Below, piece after piece: positions 8,986 through 18,484 of a DNA stretch of 64,000 nt. The notes beneath the pieces were generated by a model. The model had not been told where the DNA came from, did not search any database, and was given only the letters and a program-made list of their open reading frames with translations. The translations under genes and the position numbers were made by a program. Position 1 is the stretch's first letter; every line of letters begins with the position of its first letter. The DNA lies in the NCBI GenBank assembly GCA_900769635.1, contig CAAGHJ010000014.1, positions 20,490-84,489 of the forward strand, in the 5' to 3' direction. Source of the stretch: Bacilli bacterium (GTDB lineage: Bacteria > Bacillota_I > Bacilli_A > RF39 > UBA660).

Positions 8986-10209
8986 ATGGATAAAGAATTA
9001 CAAAAAGCATTAAAATTAGAAAGAGAAAGACAAGAACAAAATATCGAATTAATAGCATCAGAAAACTACGTTTCTAAAGAAATACTAACCCTTCAAGGAA
9101 GCATTTTAACCAATAAATACGCCGAAGGATATCCCGATAAAAGATACTATGGCGGATGTCAGTATATTGATATCTTTGAAAAAAAAGCCATAGAATACGC
9201 TTGCAAACTATTCAATTGCAAGTATGCAAACGTTCAGCCCCATAGCGGTTCATCAGCCAATATGGCAGTATATAAAGCCCTATTAAATCACGGTGATAAA
9301 GTAATGGGAATGAATCTAAGTCACGGTGGTCACTTAACCCACGGCTATAAACTAAATTTCTCCGGTCAAGACTATGAAATAGTAAGTTATGACCTCGATA
9401 ATAAAACCGAAGAAATAAACTACGATGAACTAAAAAAACTTGCCCTAAAAGAAAAACCAAAGATGATAATCGCTGGAGCTAGTGCCTATTCAAGAACTAT
9501 CGATTTCCAAAAATTTAGAGAAATAGCTGACACTGTTGGAGCCTACCTAATGGTCGATATGGCCCATATTGCTGGCCTTGTCGGAGCAGGATACCACCCA
9601 TCACCATTACCATTTGCTGATGTCGTTACAACAACAACCCATAAAACATTACGCGGACCAAGAGGCGGATTAATCCTAACCAATAACGAAGAAATAGCAA
9701 AGAAAATAAATAAAACCATTTTCCCAGGTATTCAAGGAGGACCCCTAATGCACGTCATAGCAGCAAAAGCCCAATGCTTCTATGAAGCCCTAAAACCAGA
9801 ATTCACTACCTATATAGAAAATGTCCTCAAAAATATAAGAGCAATGAGTGAAGAATTTCAAAAATTAGGATATAAAGTAGTAAGTAATGGTACAGATAAT
9901 CACTTAATACTACTTGATGTAAAAACCAGTCGCGGGCTTACCGGAAAAGAAGCCGAAGAACTATTAGACAAAGTCCATATAACAGTAAACAAAAACACAA
10001 TCCCAAATGAAACCGAGAAAGCAACCATATCAAGTGGTATCCGTATCGGATCTCCAGCAATGACAACTCGTGGTCTAAATGAAGACGATTTTAGACAAAT
10101 AGCTAGACTAATAGATAAAGCCCTAACAAATAAAGACAAAGAAGAAAAATTAAAAGAAGTAGAAAACGAGGTACTAACCCTAACCAAAAAGTACCCACTA
10201 CCATATTAA
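8986..10209 (+). CDS. glyA: Serine hydroxymethyltransferase
   Basis: GlyA interconverts serine plus tetrahydrofolate with glycine plus 5,10-methylene-THF, the methyl donor for thymidylate synthase encoded next. The 407-residue PLP enzyme has [12 protein letters not shown] near the N terminus, [13 protein letters not shown] (about 45), [13 protein letters not shown] (about 84), the [12 protein letters not shown] segment (about 190), and the PLP lysine in [16 protein letters not shown] (about 217). The length is normal for bacteria. It starts the glyA-thyA-dfrA-pyrH operon, where spacings are 9 bases or less or the genes overlap. Confidence 0.97.
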   Translation: MDKELQKALKLERERQEQNIELIASENYVSKEILTLQGSILTNKYAEGYPDKRYYGGCQYIDIFEKKAIEYACKLFNCKYANVQPHSGSSANMAVYKALLNHGDKVMGMNLSHGGHLTHGYKLNFSGQDYEIVSYDLDNKTEEINYDELKKLALKEKPKMIIAGASAYSRTIDFQKFREIADTVGAYLMVDMAHIAGLVGAGYHPSPLPFADVVTTTTHKTLRGPRGGLILTNNEEIAKKINKTIFPGIQGGPLMHVIAAKAQCFYEALKPEFTTYIENVLKNIRAMSEEFQKLGYKVVSNGTDNHLILLDVKTSRGLTGKEAEELLDKVHITVNKNTIPNETEKATISSGIRIGSPAMTTRGLNEDDFRQIARLIDKALTNKDKEEKLKEVENEVLTLTKKYPLPY

Positions 10210-10218
10210 GGAGGAATA

Positions 10219-11202
10219 ATGGCCAAATTCGATAAAGACTATATAGAATTGTGTAAAAAAATAATAAATGAAGGTACTTGGGCCCATAACCGTACGGGAA
10301 ACGACACCATAATGATACCAAGTTATAATTTAGAATTCAATTTAGAAGAAGAATTCCCAATCTTAACCACTAAACAAGTATACATAAGACAAGCCGTATT
10401 AGAAATGCTTTGGATATGGCAAGTCCAATCCAATGATGTAAGATGGCTTCAAGAAAGAAATGTCAATATTTGGAATGAATGGATGGTTGATAAAGACGGC
10501 ATATACCGTACCTATACCAAAGACGAAAAATACAACAAAGATAAAGAAGTACCCGTATTAAATCTAAATAATGTCCACGGTATAAAGAGGGGAGTACTCC
10601 ATTACACTAAAGGCCTAATCGAAGGAAAAAATATAAAAACAGCCAAATACTTTGGCCGAAAATACGCCTATACAATAGGAGCTGCTTATGGATATATCGT
10701 AAAAAAATACAAACTAATGGATACCCTTCTAGATACCATAAAAAACAATCCTACCGATAGAAGAATGGTCAAAAGCCTTTGGCAAGATGCCGATCTAAAA
10801 GAAGCCGTTCTCCCATCTTGTGTATGGAGTACAGAATGGGATGTAACGGACGGAAAACTAAACCTAATGGTTCATCAAAGAAGTTGTGATGTCCCCCTTG
10901 GACTACCATTTAACGTAACCCAGTATGCATGTCTCTTAGCAATGATTGCTAAGACAAATAACCTAAAAGCCGGTACTATAAATTGGAGTATAAAGAACGC
11001 CCATATTTATAAAGATCAATTAGACCAAATCAAAGAACAAATAAAAAGATATGAAACCCTTGAAGATTTACCAGCCCCAAAACTATGGTTAAATCCCAAA
11101 GTAAAACACTTTTATGATTATGACAATTCCCAAGAACTAAAAGACGTCAAACTAATAGACTATAAACACCACGGAAAACTAAGTTTTAACATAACCCAAT
11201 GA
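10219..11202 (+). CDS. thyA: Thymidylate synthase (B. subtilis ThyA-type)
   Basis: It makes dTMP from dUMP using methylene-THF from GlyA, yielding dihydrofolate that DfrA recycles. The 327 residues include RTGNDT near the N terminus, the LWIWQVQSNDV helix characteristic of the B. subtilis ThyA subgroup, catalytic Cys in LPSCVWSTEW (about 195), QRSCDVPLGLPFNVTQYA (about 215) and the C-terminal IDYKHHGKL region. It is preceded by AAGGAGGA. It is the classical ThyA form, not the flavin-dependent ThyX. It overlaps dfrA by ATGA. Confidence 0.95.
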   Translation: MAKFDKDYIELCKKIINEGTWAHNRTGNDTIMIPSYNLEFNLEEEFPILTTKQVYIRQAVLEMLWIWQVQSNDVRWLQERNVNIWNEWMVDKDGIYRTYTKDEKYNKDKEVPVLNLNNVHGIKRGVLHYTKGLIEGKNIKTAKYFGRKYAYTIGAAYGYIVKKYKLMDTLLDTIKNNPTDRRMVKSLWQDADLKEAVLPSCVWSTEWDVTDGKLNLMVHQRSCDVPLGLPFNVTQYACLLAMIAKTNNLKAGTINWSIKNAHIYKDQLDQIKEQIKRYETLEDLPAPKLWLNPKVKHFYDYDNSQELKDVKLIDYKHHGKLSFNITQ

Positions 11203-11681
11203 TAACAATAATAGCAGCTATCGGCAAAAATAATGAACTAGGAATCAATAATCATTTACTGTGGAACCTAAAAGAAGATATGAAGTTCTTTAAAGAAAAA
11301 ACAATAAACCATAAAGTAGTAATGGGACTAAATACCTATAAATCAATAGCTCGTCCCCTTCCCAATAGAGAAAATATAGTCCTATCAAGTAAAAAAGAAA
11401 ATTTACCCAAGGAAGTAAAACAATACACAAATATAAATAAATTAACAAACGATTTATCCAATACCAAAGAAGAAGTCTTTATAATAGGAGGAGCCAGTCT
11501 ATATAACCATTACATATCCCTAGCAGATAAAATGTATCTAACCCTAATCGAAGATACCAAACCCGCTGATACATACTTTCCTAAAATAAATAAAGAAGAC
11601 TGGAATATTACTATAATAAAAGAATTAGAAGAGGAAGTAAAGTACAAATTTGTACTTTTTGAAAGGAGAAACAATGAATAA
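11199..11681 (+). CDS. dfrA: Dihydrofolate reductase
   Basis: It reduces dihydrofolate to tetrahydrofolate with NADPH, closing the thymidylate cycle with ThyA and GlyA. The 160-residue protein has IIAAIGKNNELGINNHLLWNLKEDMKFF-type N-terminal features (substrate-site Trp and acidic Asp/Glu), VVMGLNTYKSI (about 45) and IIGGASLYNHY (about 95, NADPH loop). A trimethoprim-type antifolate target. It is coupled to thyA and overlaps the pyrH start. Confidence 0.93.
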   Translation: MITIIAAIGKNNELGINNHLLWNLKEDMKFFKEKTINHKVVMGLNTYKSIARPLPNRENIVLSSKKENLPKEVKQYTNINKLTNDLSNTKEEVFIIGGASLYNHYISLADKMYLTLIEDTKPADTYFPKINKEDWNITIIKELEEEVKYKFVLFERRNNE

Positions 11682-12357
11682 AGTCGTATTAAAAATAAGT
11701 GGAGAATTCCTAAAAGAAAACGAAGAGAACGTAGCAGATAATAAAATAAACTATGTAGCATCCCTCATCAAAGACTTAAAAGACCAAAATATTCACGTAT
11801 CCGTTGTAATAGGCGGAGGAAACTACTTCCGCGGTCGTCAAAACAATAAACTAGACGCTGTAACTGGAGACACAATCGGTATGCTCGGAACCGTTATGAA
11901 TAGCCTTTATCTAAAAGATGCCCTAAGAAGAATAAATATCCCAGCCATCGTTACAACTCCCTTTACATTTCCAGAGTTACTAAAAAACTACACAAGTGAA
12001 GAAATAAAAAATACCAGTGACGTTGTAATTTTTGGGGGTGGGATCGGCAAAAGCGGTTATTCAACTGACTCTGCCGTGGTGAATGCTTCCATTATAAGTG
12101 ATGCCAAAACCATAATAAAACTAACTAATGTTGACGGTGTATACGATAGTGATCCCCATAAAAATAAAGATGCCAAGAAATTTACCGATATAACCTTTAA
12201 CGAAGTCTTAAACCAAAAACTAGAAGTAATGGATTTATATGCCATTGAAAAATGTATGGAACAAAATAAAACCATAGTAGTTATGAATATAAATAACAAA
12301 GAAGAAATACTATCATACTTTAAAGGAAATAAAATAGGAACTACTATCCATAACTAA
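11674..12357 (+). CDS. pyrH: UMP kinase
   Basis: PyrH phosphorylates UMP to UDP, feeding UTP, CTP and, through dUDP/dUMP, thymidylate synthesis. The start at 11674 is chosen because AAAGGAGA precedes it. The protein has 227 residues of the amino-acid-kinase fold: VVLKISGEFL at the N terminus, VIGGGNYFRG (about 47), DTIGMLGTVMNSL (about 66), GGGIGKSGYSTDSA (about 118) and TNVDGVYDSDP (about 150). In most Firmicutes pyrH sits between tsf and frr; here it is fused into a dTMP-synthesis operon. A terminator follows. Confidence 0.94.
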   Translation: MNKVVLKISGEFLKENEENVADNKINYVASLIKDLKDQNIHVSVVIGGGNYFRGRQNNKLDAVTGDTIGMLGTVMNSLYLKDALRRINIPAIVTTPFTFPELLKNYTSEEIKNTSDVVIFGGGIGKSGYSTDSAVVNASIISDAKTIIKLTNVDGVYDSDPHKNKDAKKFTDITFNEVLNQKLEVMDLYAIEKCMEQNKTIVVMNINNKEEILSYFKGNKIGTTIHN

Positions 12358-12358
12358 T

Positions 12359-12382
12359 AAAAAGACTACCCAGTCTTTTTCT
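12359..12382 (+). terminator. Terminator of the glyA-pyrH operon
   Basis: AAAAGACT, four-base loop, AGTCTTTTT: a perfect stem with T run. Confidence 0.85.
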
Positions 12383-12397
12383 ACATAAGGAGGAAAT

Positions 12398-13099
12398 ATG
12401 ATAACATCAACAAAAAAACTTATAGAACTGGGTAATAGTGATTATAAAGAAGCTCATCATTCAGTATTAACTCACTATACAAGTATAAAAAACATAAATA
12501 TAATAAAAAAAGATGGTCAAATGAAAGCAAATTGTATTACAAAATATAAAGAGATGTATAAAGAAGCAAATCAATATTGTAATGAGCAAGAAAAACTTGT
12601 ATTTGTAATTTGTTTTACCTATAAAAAATATTCACCGAAAGAAGTAAAAAGGTTTAATAAAGAAGCTTCTTTTAGTATTGATTTTGGTAATGATATGGAT
12701 ATGTACAAGATATTTAATTATGATAAGCCAATAATTGCAAGCAATGGAGATGTTTTAATATGGTGTAATAAACCTGGGAAGCATATACAATCTAAAAATC
12801 AAAAAAGTCATATTCAAGTAGATGTTAAGTGTATAGATCCAGAATATTATAAAGAAGAAGACTTAACAAAATATAAGGGAGAAAGAACATATGTCATTAA
12901 TAAAACTCCAAAATTAAGAAAAAAAGAAAAATATCAGCGAGAGACAAGATATGAATTTCTTATTAGGACAACTAATACAGAAATATCAATAGATGAATAT
13001 GAATACTTACTAATACCAGTTAAAGTAGATTTAATAAGTGAAGAATTAATTTATGATAGAAAAACGGGAAAAGAAATCATAAACAAGGAGAAAATATGA
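12398..13099 (+). CDS. Unidentified protein, possibly ART/DUF2971-like
   Basis: A 233-residue soluble basic protein behind AAGGAGGA. I do not recognise a family with confidence. The N terminus (HYTSIKNINIIKKDGQMKA, about residues 26-44) resembles the His-Tyr-Thr opening of ADP-ribosyltransferase-like and DUF2971 folds, and a later ETRYEFLIR segment would fit the family's conserved Glu/Arg strand; this is weak pattern matching. Its codon use differs from its neighbours (few C-ending codons, hardly any ccc/gcc), which hints at separate ancestry. It overlaps the DUF2130 gene by ATGA, so the two are co-translated. Confidence 0.6.
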   Translation: MITSTKKLIELGNSDYKEAHHSVLTHYTSIKNINIIKKDGQMKANCITKYKEMYKEANQYCNEQEKLVFVICFTYKKYSPKEVKRFNKEASFSIDFGNDMDMYKIFNYDKPIIASNGDVLIWCNKPGKHIQSKNQKSHIQVDVKCIDPEYYKEEDLTKYKGERTYVINKTPKLRKKEKYQRETRYEFLIRTTNTEISIDEYEYLLIPVKVDLISEELIYDRKTGKEIINKEKI

Positions 13100-14391
13100 A
13101 CGAAATAAAATGCCCCAATTGTGGAACCACATTTCAAATAAACGAAAGCGAATATGAGAAAATAGTAAAACAAATCAAAAATAAAGAATTCGAAAAAGAA
13201 CTAACAATAAGAGAAAAAGAATATAAGTTAGATAAAGAAAACGAAGTATTAAAAGTAAAAACCCAAATCAAAGAACAACTAACCCAAGAACTAACCCAAA
13301 AAGAAATACAAATAACCAAACTAAAACAAGAAGTAGAAATCAAAGAAACTGAAACCAAAAATAAACTAGATAAAGAATACACAAGTACCATAAACAATCT
13401 AAAAATAGAGATAGAAAAACTAAAAGGAGAACTATCCAAAAAAGATGCCGAAAATAAATTAAAAGTAGAAGAGACCACTACCAAGAAAGACAAAGAAATA
13501 CAAGAATTAACCAGTAAATTAGATATAAAAACCAAAGAATACGAATTAAAAGAAAAAAACGTCAAAGAAAAATATGAAAGCAAACTAAAAGACAAAGATG
13601 AACAAATCGCTTACTATAAAGATTTCAAAGCCCGTCAGTCAACCAAGATGATAGGGGAGAGTCTTGAACAACATTGCCTAGCATCCTTTAATCGCCTAAG
13701 ACCCCTTTTCACAAACTCCTACTTTGAAAAAGATAACGATGCCAAAACCGGATCCAAAGGCGATTTCATATTTAGAGACTATGACGAAGAAGGAAATGAA
13801 ATCGTATCCATAATGTTTGAAATGAAAAACGAAGCCGATGCAACTGCTACTAAACACAAAAATGAAGACTTTCTCAAAGAACTAGATAAAGATAGAAGAG
13901 AAAAAAACTGCGAATATGCCGTTCTCGTCTCTCTCCTAGAAATAGAAAACGAATACTATAACGATGGAATAGTCGATGTTTCCCATTACTACGATAAAAT
14001 GTATGTAATCCGTCCGCAGTTCTTTATCCCCCTCATAACCCTTATAAGAAATCTTGCCCAAAAAACAACAACCTATAAGAAAGAACTAGAAACAATCAAA
14101 AACCAAAATATCGATATAACCCATTTTGAAGAAAATATCCTAAAATTCAAGGACGCTTTCGGCCGTAACTACCGCCTAGCCTCTGAACGCTTTACTAAAG
14201 CCATAGAAGAAATAGATAAAACCATCGATCACCTCCAAAAAACCAAGGAACACCTACTAAAAACTAACGATAACCTAAGATTAGCCAATAATAAAGCCGA
14301 GGACCTTACCATAAAAAAATTAACTACCAATAGCCCTACCGTAAGAAAAATGTTTGAAGACCAAAAAGAAAAAGAAAAACTAGCAAGTTAA
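13096..14391 (+). CDS. DUF2130 coiled-coil, nuclease-like protein
   Basis: The 431-residue protein begins with a zinc ribbon-like CPNCGTTF (residues 5-12). A long charged coiled coil follows (about 20-170). The C-terminal DUF2130 domain (PF09903) contains GDFIFRDYDEEGNE...FEMKNE (about 215-245), a D...ExK pattern compatible with a PD-(D/E)xK nuclease fold, and FKDAFGRNYRLAS near residue 355. The biochemical role of DUF2130 proteins is not established. Because it is coupled to the upstream unknown gene, the pair may act together, possibly in nucleic-acid processing or defence. Confidence 0.8.
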   Translation: MNEIKCPNCGTTFQINESEYEKIVKQIKNKEFEKELTIREKEYKLDKENEVLKVKTQIKEQLTQELTQKEIQITKLKQEVEIKETETKNKLDKEYTSTINNLKIEIEKLKGELSKKDAENKLKVEETTTKKDKEIQELTSKLDIKTKEYELKEKNVKEKYESKLKDKDEQIAYYKDFKARQSTKMIGESLEQHCLASFNRLRPLFTNSYFEKDNDAKTGSKGDFIFRDYDEEGNEIVSIMFEMKNEADATATKHKNEDFLKELDKDRREKNCEYAVLVSLLEIENEYYNDGIVDVSHYYDKMYVIRPQFFIPLITLIRNLAQKTTTYKKELETIKNQNIDITHFEENILKFKDAFGRNYRLASERFTKAIEEIDKTIDHLQKTKEHLLKTNDNLRLANNKAEDLTIKKLTTNSPTVRKMFEDQKEKEKLAS

Positions 14392-14402
14392 AACACTAGT
14401 CA

Positions 14403-14984
14403 CTATTCATCCCTTTCAACAATCCTATCAATAATACCATATCTAAGGGCCTCTTCACTATCAAGATAATTATCCCTCTCCGTATCCATCTCAATTCTCT
14501 CAATATCTTGCCCCGTTCTCTCAGCAAGAATTCTATTCATTCTCTTTCTAATCTTAATAATATGCTCCGCTACAATCTTAATCTCCGTTGCTTGCCCCTT
14601 AACACCACCCAAAGGCTGATGTATCATAACCTCACAATTCTTAAGACCCATTCTCTTACCCTTACAACCACTTGCAAGAAGAAATGCTCCCATCGATGCC
14701 GCCATTCCAATACAAATCGTCTTAACATCACTCTTAATAAAATTCATCGTATCATAAATAGCCATACCCGCACTAATACTACCCCCAGGAGAATTAATAT
14801 ACAAAGAAATATCATTATGATTAACACTATCCAAATACAAAAGTTGTGCCACTATTGAATTACTACTAACATCATCAATCTCCCCATTAAGCATAACAAT
14901 CCTGTCTTGTAGGAGTCTGCTATAAATATCATAGCTTCTCTCTCCTGCATTACTTCTCTCAATCACAATTGGAACCATATTCAT
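14403..14984 (-). CDS. clpP: ATP-dependent Clp protease proteolytic subunit
   Basis: ClpP is the barrel-shaped serine protease that degrades proteins unfolded by ClpX/ClpC/ClpA-type ATPases. The 193-residue protein has [22 protein letters not shown] at the N terminus (no long propeptide), [11 protein letters not shown] (about 62), the catalytic Ser in [11 protein letters not shown] (about 97), catalytic His in MIHQPLGG (about 122) and the Asp about 170. The start is preceded by GGTGATAAT. It is transcribed alone, opposite to its neighbours. Confidence 0.96.
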   Translation of the reverse strand: MNMVPIVIERSNAGERSYDIYSRLLQDRIVMLNGEIDDVSSNSIVAQLLYLDSVNHNDISLYINSPGGSISAGMAIYDTMNFIKSDVKTICIGMAASMGAFLLASGCKGKRMGLKNCEVMIHQPLGGVKGQATEIKIVAEHIIKIRKRMNRILAERTGQDIERIEMDTERDNYLDSEEALRYGIIDRIVERDE

Positions 14985-15059
14985 ATTATCACCACTATTA
15001 TATTAGTAAAAAATCCCCCCAAATATACAAAAAACCATTCGACAATGAAAGGAGAACCA

Positions 15060-15575
15060 ATGAAAATAGAAACATTAGTACTAGGAAATTTGCAAACAAA
15101 TTGCTATATATTAACCCAAAATAATACTGCTATCATAATCGATCCAGCTGAAAATTACCCCGCCATAATGAAAAAAGTAGGTGAAAAACAACTCCTATCT
15201 GTACTCATAACCCATTATCATCCCGACCATATAGGGGCCCTACAGGAGTTTTTACAAAGAAAAATTCCCATTATAGATTACACAAGCAAAGAGAAAGAAT
15301 ACACAATAGGACCCTTTAACTTTGAACTAATCAAAACCAAAGGACATACACCAGATAGCATAACCTATTATTTTCCCAAAGACCAAATAATGTTCACAGG
15401 AGATTTCCTCTTCTATCACACAATAGGAAGAACCGATATGCAAGGTGGAAACATAGAAGAAATGAATCAAAGCCTCTCCAAGATAAAAACCTATCCCGAA
15501 AATACAACTATTTACCCAGGTCACGGTCCCAAAACCACCCTTAAAGAAGAACTAAAATCTAATCCTTACTTCTAA
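15060..15575 (+). CDS. MBL-fold hydrolase (YqgX / glyoxalase II-like)
   Basis: A 171-residue metallo-beta-lactamase fold protein. The metal motif is THYHPDHIG (about residues 57-65), followed by HTPDSITYYF (about 100), FTGDFLFYHTIGRTDM (about 113) and PGHGP near the C terminus. The domain layout and the GRTD motif match small glyoxalase II-like hydrolases such as Bacillus YqgX. The substrate is unproven. The start at 15060 has AAAGGAGAA just upstream; the ATG at 15045 overlaps that site. It is followed by a strong terminator. Confidence 0.88.
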   Translation: MKIETLVLGNLQTNCYILTQNNTAIIIDPAENYPAIMKKVGEKQLLSVLITHYHPDHIGALQEFLQRKIPIIDYTSKEKEYTIGPFNFELIKTKGHTPDSITYYFPKDQIMFTGDFLFYHTIGRTDMQGGNIEEMNQSLSKIKTYPENTTIYPGHGPKTTLKEELKSNPYF

Positions 15576-15597
15576 TTACTAGATTCCCATATTGTCC

Positions 15598-15631
15598 AAT
15601 AGATACAAGCACAAACTTGTATCTATTTTCA
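15598..15631 (+). terminator. Terminator after the MBL hydrolase gene
   Basis: A perfect 12-bp inverted repeat (15598-15609 with 15616-15627) with a 6-base loop followed by TTTTC. Confidence 0.8.
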
Positions 15632-15639
15632 AAAATTTA

Positions 15640-15668
15640 TTGCAATTTAACCCCACTTGTGGTATCAT
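15640..15668 (+). promoter_or_regulatory. Promoter of the Tad pilus operon
   Basis: TTGCAA (15640-15645), 17 bases, TATCAT (15663-15668) preceded by TGTGG. The same TATCATTA -10 form appears before pyk and before the TasA-like gene at 20285. Confidence 0.6.
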
Positions 15669-15699
15669 TAACATAGTAAGATAGATAGAAGGTGCATAT

Positions 15700-16032
15700 A
15701 TGAATAATAAAGGACAAGCCCTCGTAGAGTTCATTCTCATACTACCCATATTCCTTTTCCTTATCTTTGCCGTTGTAGACTTTGGCCTCATATTTAGTAC
15801 CAAAAGTACTCTTGAAAACACTTCTACCGATATAGTCGATGAAATAAAGGCAGGTATACCCATCGAAGAAGTAAGAGAAAACCATAAAGACCTAACCATA
15901 GATACCATAGAAGACGCAAAGTACAAAAAAATAAAACTAACTACGGAAAGAAAACTAATAACCCCAGGAGCAAGTAGAGTCTTGCCCAATCCCTATAAAA
16001 TAACAGTCGAAAGGACTATCCTAAATGACTAA
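15700..16032 (+). CDS. tadE: TadE-like pseudopilin/assembly protein
   Basis: The 110-residue protein starts MNNKGQALVEFILILPIFLF, the TadE hallmark: a short polar leader, Glu at about position 10, then a hydrophobic helix to about 33. The remainder is a small extracytoplasmic domain. It is the first gene of a six-gene operon encoding a Tad (tight-adherence) pilus. TadE-type minor pilins help assemble Flp pili. The gene overlaps the next by 8 bases. No separate small Flp major pilin is visible here. Confidence 0.8.
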   Translation: MNNKGQALVEFILILPIFLFLIFAVVDFGLIFSTKSTLENTSTDIVDEIKAGIPIEEVRENHKDLTIDTIEDAKYKKIKLTTERKLITPGASRVLPNPYKITVERTILND

Positions 16033-16381
16033 ATTAAATAACAAAGGGCAAGTCCTCGTACTCTTTATAATTCTCCTTCCCATAATAATATTCATACTAT
16101 TTATTGTCGTTGATATCGGTAATACCTATCTAAAAAAACAAGAACTATGTTCCATTACTAGAGATGCCATTACCTATCTAAAAGACGGAAAAGAAGAAAA
16201 ACAAGTACTAGATCTAATTAAAGAAAATAACCCCAATATAAAAGCCACTATCCAAGATAATACCATAACATCAACTCTCGAAGTAAAAGGCGTAATCAAA
16301 ATGTATGACCTAAATATCTTTGAAGTAAATTGCAGCTATAAAATAGAAAACAATAAAATAAGGAGGATAACAAATGAATAA
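16025..16381 (+). CDS. Second TadE/TadF-like minor pilin
   Basis: A 118-residue protein with the same build as its neighbour: NNKGQVLVLFIILLPIIIF leader/helix (residues 5-30) and a short extracytoplasmic domain with three cysteines. It lacks the Glu at the position seen in TadE (Leu-Phe instead), so it is more like TadF. Tad systems commonly carry TadE-TadF pairs. It overlaps both neighbouring genes, supporting coupled translation. Confidence 0.7.
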   Translation: MTKLNNKGQVLVLFIILLPIIIFILFIVVDIGNTYLKKQELCSITRDAITYLKDGKEEKQVLDLIKENNPNIKATIQDNTITSTLEVKGVIKMYDLNIFEVNCSYKIENNKIRRITNE

Positions 16382-17150
16382 CGGTAAAATAATAAGCATT
16401 TCTTCAGTAAAAGGAGGAGTAGGGAAAAGCACTATAACAACAATGCTTGCAGGACTATATTTCCAAATGAAGAAAAAAGTCCTTATCATCGATATGGATC
16501 TATATTCCGGAAGTATAGGAGTACTACTCGATATCCAAAATAAAAAAGATATCTTTATGATGATTGATGCCCTAAGTAATAACCGCTCCCTCGAATTAAA
16601 AGACTATGTAACACCATATAACAAAGGAATAGATATCTTGCCAGCTCCCAAAGACCCCCGTGGGGCACTAAAAATAGAAAGCAAGTATATACCCCTCATT
16701 CTCGATATAGCTAAAAGACAGTACGATATAGTACTCGTCGATACTAACCATATCTTAGACGCCGTAAACTTAGCCATTCTTGATAACTCCTATATGACCC
16801 TTTTTGTCATAACTAACGATGTTGCAGATCTAAAAAATATGAAAAGCCTAATGAGTATCTTCAAAGATACAGATAAAGAAAACTATCTAACCCTTTTAAA
16901 CAATTCCCGTGATACAGGTAAAGATTACCTAACAAAGTTCGATATCCGTAACATAATAAAAACCAATATCGATTACACAATATCCAAAAACTTCTATATA
17001 AAAAACATCGATAAATACGTACTAAAAGGAGAAATACTAACCCTAAATTCAGCAATAATAAAATTCCATTCCGGTGATATATCCAATATGAAAAAAATGG
17101 CCACAGACCTAATAAGTGATACCCATAAAGGAGGAAAGAAAGATGACTAA
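16374..17150 (+). CDS. tadZ: TadZ/CpaE-like ParA-type ATPase
   Basis: A 258-residue P-loop ATPase of the MinD/ParA group: deviant Walker A SVKGGVGKSTITTML (about residues 8-22), IIDMDLYSGSIG (about 39) and VLVDTNHI (about 118). In Tad systems TadZ/CpaE localises the secretion apparatus at the cell pole. It lacks the N-terminal receiver-like domain found in many CpaE proteins. It lies between the minor pilins and the CpaF ATPase and overlaps both. Confidence 0.82.
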   Translation: MNNGKIISISSVKGGVGKSTITTMLAGLYFQMKKKVLIIDMDLYSGSIGVLLDIQNKKDIFMMIDALSNNRSLELKDYVTPYNKGIDILPAPKDPRGALKIESKYIPLILDIAKRQYDIVLVDTNHILDAVNLAILDNSYMTLFVITNDVADLKNMKSLMSIFKDTDKENYLTLLNNSRDTGKDYLTKFDIRNIIKTNIDYTISKNFYIKNIDKYVLKGEILTLNSAIIKFHSGDISNMKKMATDLISDTHKGGKKDD

Positions 17151-18468
17151 AAAAACCCTAACAGACGCTTTTGAAGTAAAACAAACTACTGTAGATACCA
17201 AAAATATAAAAGACTATGACATCTTTCCCGATAAAAGCCTTCTTGATAAATTAAGAACCAAAATAATCCAAAACCTAATCGATGATAACATCCCCTCTGA
17301 TAAACAATTAGAACAATACATAAACGATGAAATAGATACCGTCCTAGAAGGCTATGACCTAACATACTTAGAAAGAAGCCATATCTTTAATCTCATACAA
17401 AACGAAATAAACGGTTACGGTCCCATTACTGACCTCTTAGAAAATGACGAAATAACAGAAATAATGGTTAACGGATGTAATGAAATATATATAGAAATAG
17501 ACGGAAAAATAGTCAAAGAAGAATCCGTATCCTTTATAAACGATACCCATATAGTAAGAACCATCCAAAGAATAGTTGAACCCCTAGGAAGAACAATCGA
17601 TGCCGCTAACCCAATGGTTGATGCTAGACTAAGAGATGGATCCCGTCTAAATGCTATCATTCCCCCCTTATCCCTAAAAGGCCCCGTACTTACCATAAGA
17701 AAGTTCAATAAAAATCTCGAAACAATCGAAGATCTACTTCGCAAAGGAACCCTTACAACCTATATGGCCCGCTTTTTAGAAGCAGCCGTTGAAGCTAAAC
17801 TAAACATAATAATAAGCGGAGGAACCGGTACCGGAAAAACCACACTATTAAATATATTAAGTAGTTTTATTGGTAGCGAAGAAAGAATAATCACTATCGA
17901 AGATGCTGCCGAACTAAAACTCCACCAAAATCACGTTATAAGTCTCGAAACCCGTCTAACTAACTACGAAAAAGAAGGAGAAGTAACCATTAGAGACCTC
18001 GTAAGAAACTCCCTTAGAATGAGACCCGATAGAATAATAGTAGGGGAAGTACGTGGTAAAGAAGCCTTCGATATGATGCAAGCAATGAATACCGGTCACG
18101 AAGGATCCCTTACAACAATCCATTCCAATAACCCCATCGATGCCATAAACAGATTAGAAACCCTAATCCTAATGAACGAAATGGAACTCCCCGTATCCGC
18201 AGTAAGAGGTTACATCAACGGAGCCATAAACTTAATTGTCCAAATAGATAGAATGAACGATGGAAAAAGAAAAATAACCTCCATATCCGAGGTCGTAGGA
18301 ATGAAAAAAGACGAAATAGAACTAAAAGAAATATTCGCTTTCAAACAAAAAGGCGTTGCTTCTGACGGTTCCGCAATAGGTGAATTCATAATGTATAAAT
18401 ACACTCCAAAAGTATATGACAAAATGAAACGAAAAGGAATAATTTTGGGTGATATATTCCCAGAATAA
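17143..18468 (+). CDS. cpaF: CpaF/TadA secretion ATPase
   Basis: The 441-residue hexameric type II/IV secretion ATPase powers pilus extension (and in some Tad systems retraction). It carries [13 protein letters not shown] (about 110), Walker [14 protein letters not shown] (about 225), Asp box [11 protein letters not shown] (about 255), Walker [13 protein letters not shown] (about 295) and the His box [12 protein letters not shown] (about 315). The start at 17143 follows AGGAGGAAAG; the upstream in-frame ATG at 17116 is less well placed. It overlaps tadZ by 8 bases. Confidence 0.93.
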   Translation: MTKKTLTDAFEVKQTTVDTKNIKDYDIFPDKSLLDKLRTKIIQNLIDDNIPSDKQLEQYINDEIDTVLEGYDLTYLERSHIFNLIQNEINGYGPITDLLENDEITEIMVNGCNEIYIEIDGKIVKEESVSFINDTHIVRTIQRIVEPLGRTIDAANPMVDARLRDGSRLNAIIPPLSLKGPVLTIRKFNKNLETIEDLLRKGTLTTYMARFLEAAVEAKLNIIISGGTGTGKTTLLNILSSFIGSEERIITIEDAAELKLHQNHVISLETRLTNYEKEGEVTIRDLVRNSLRMRPDRIIVGEVRGKEAFDMMQAMNTGHEGSLTTIHSNNPIDAINRLETLILMNEMELPVSAVRGYINGAINLIVQIDRMNDGKRKITSISEVVGMKKDEIELKEIFAFKQKGVASDGSAIGEFIMYKYTPKVYDKMKRKGIILGDIFPE

Positions 18469-18484
18469 AGAAAGGAGGTAACTT

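Noticed and set aside
13134..13595. A 153-codon open frame on the minus strand, rich in Ser, Phe and Leu.
   Set aside because: It is the antisense shadow of the Lys/Glu-rich coiled coil of the DUF2130 gene; no ribosome site and typical low-complexity antisense composition.
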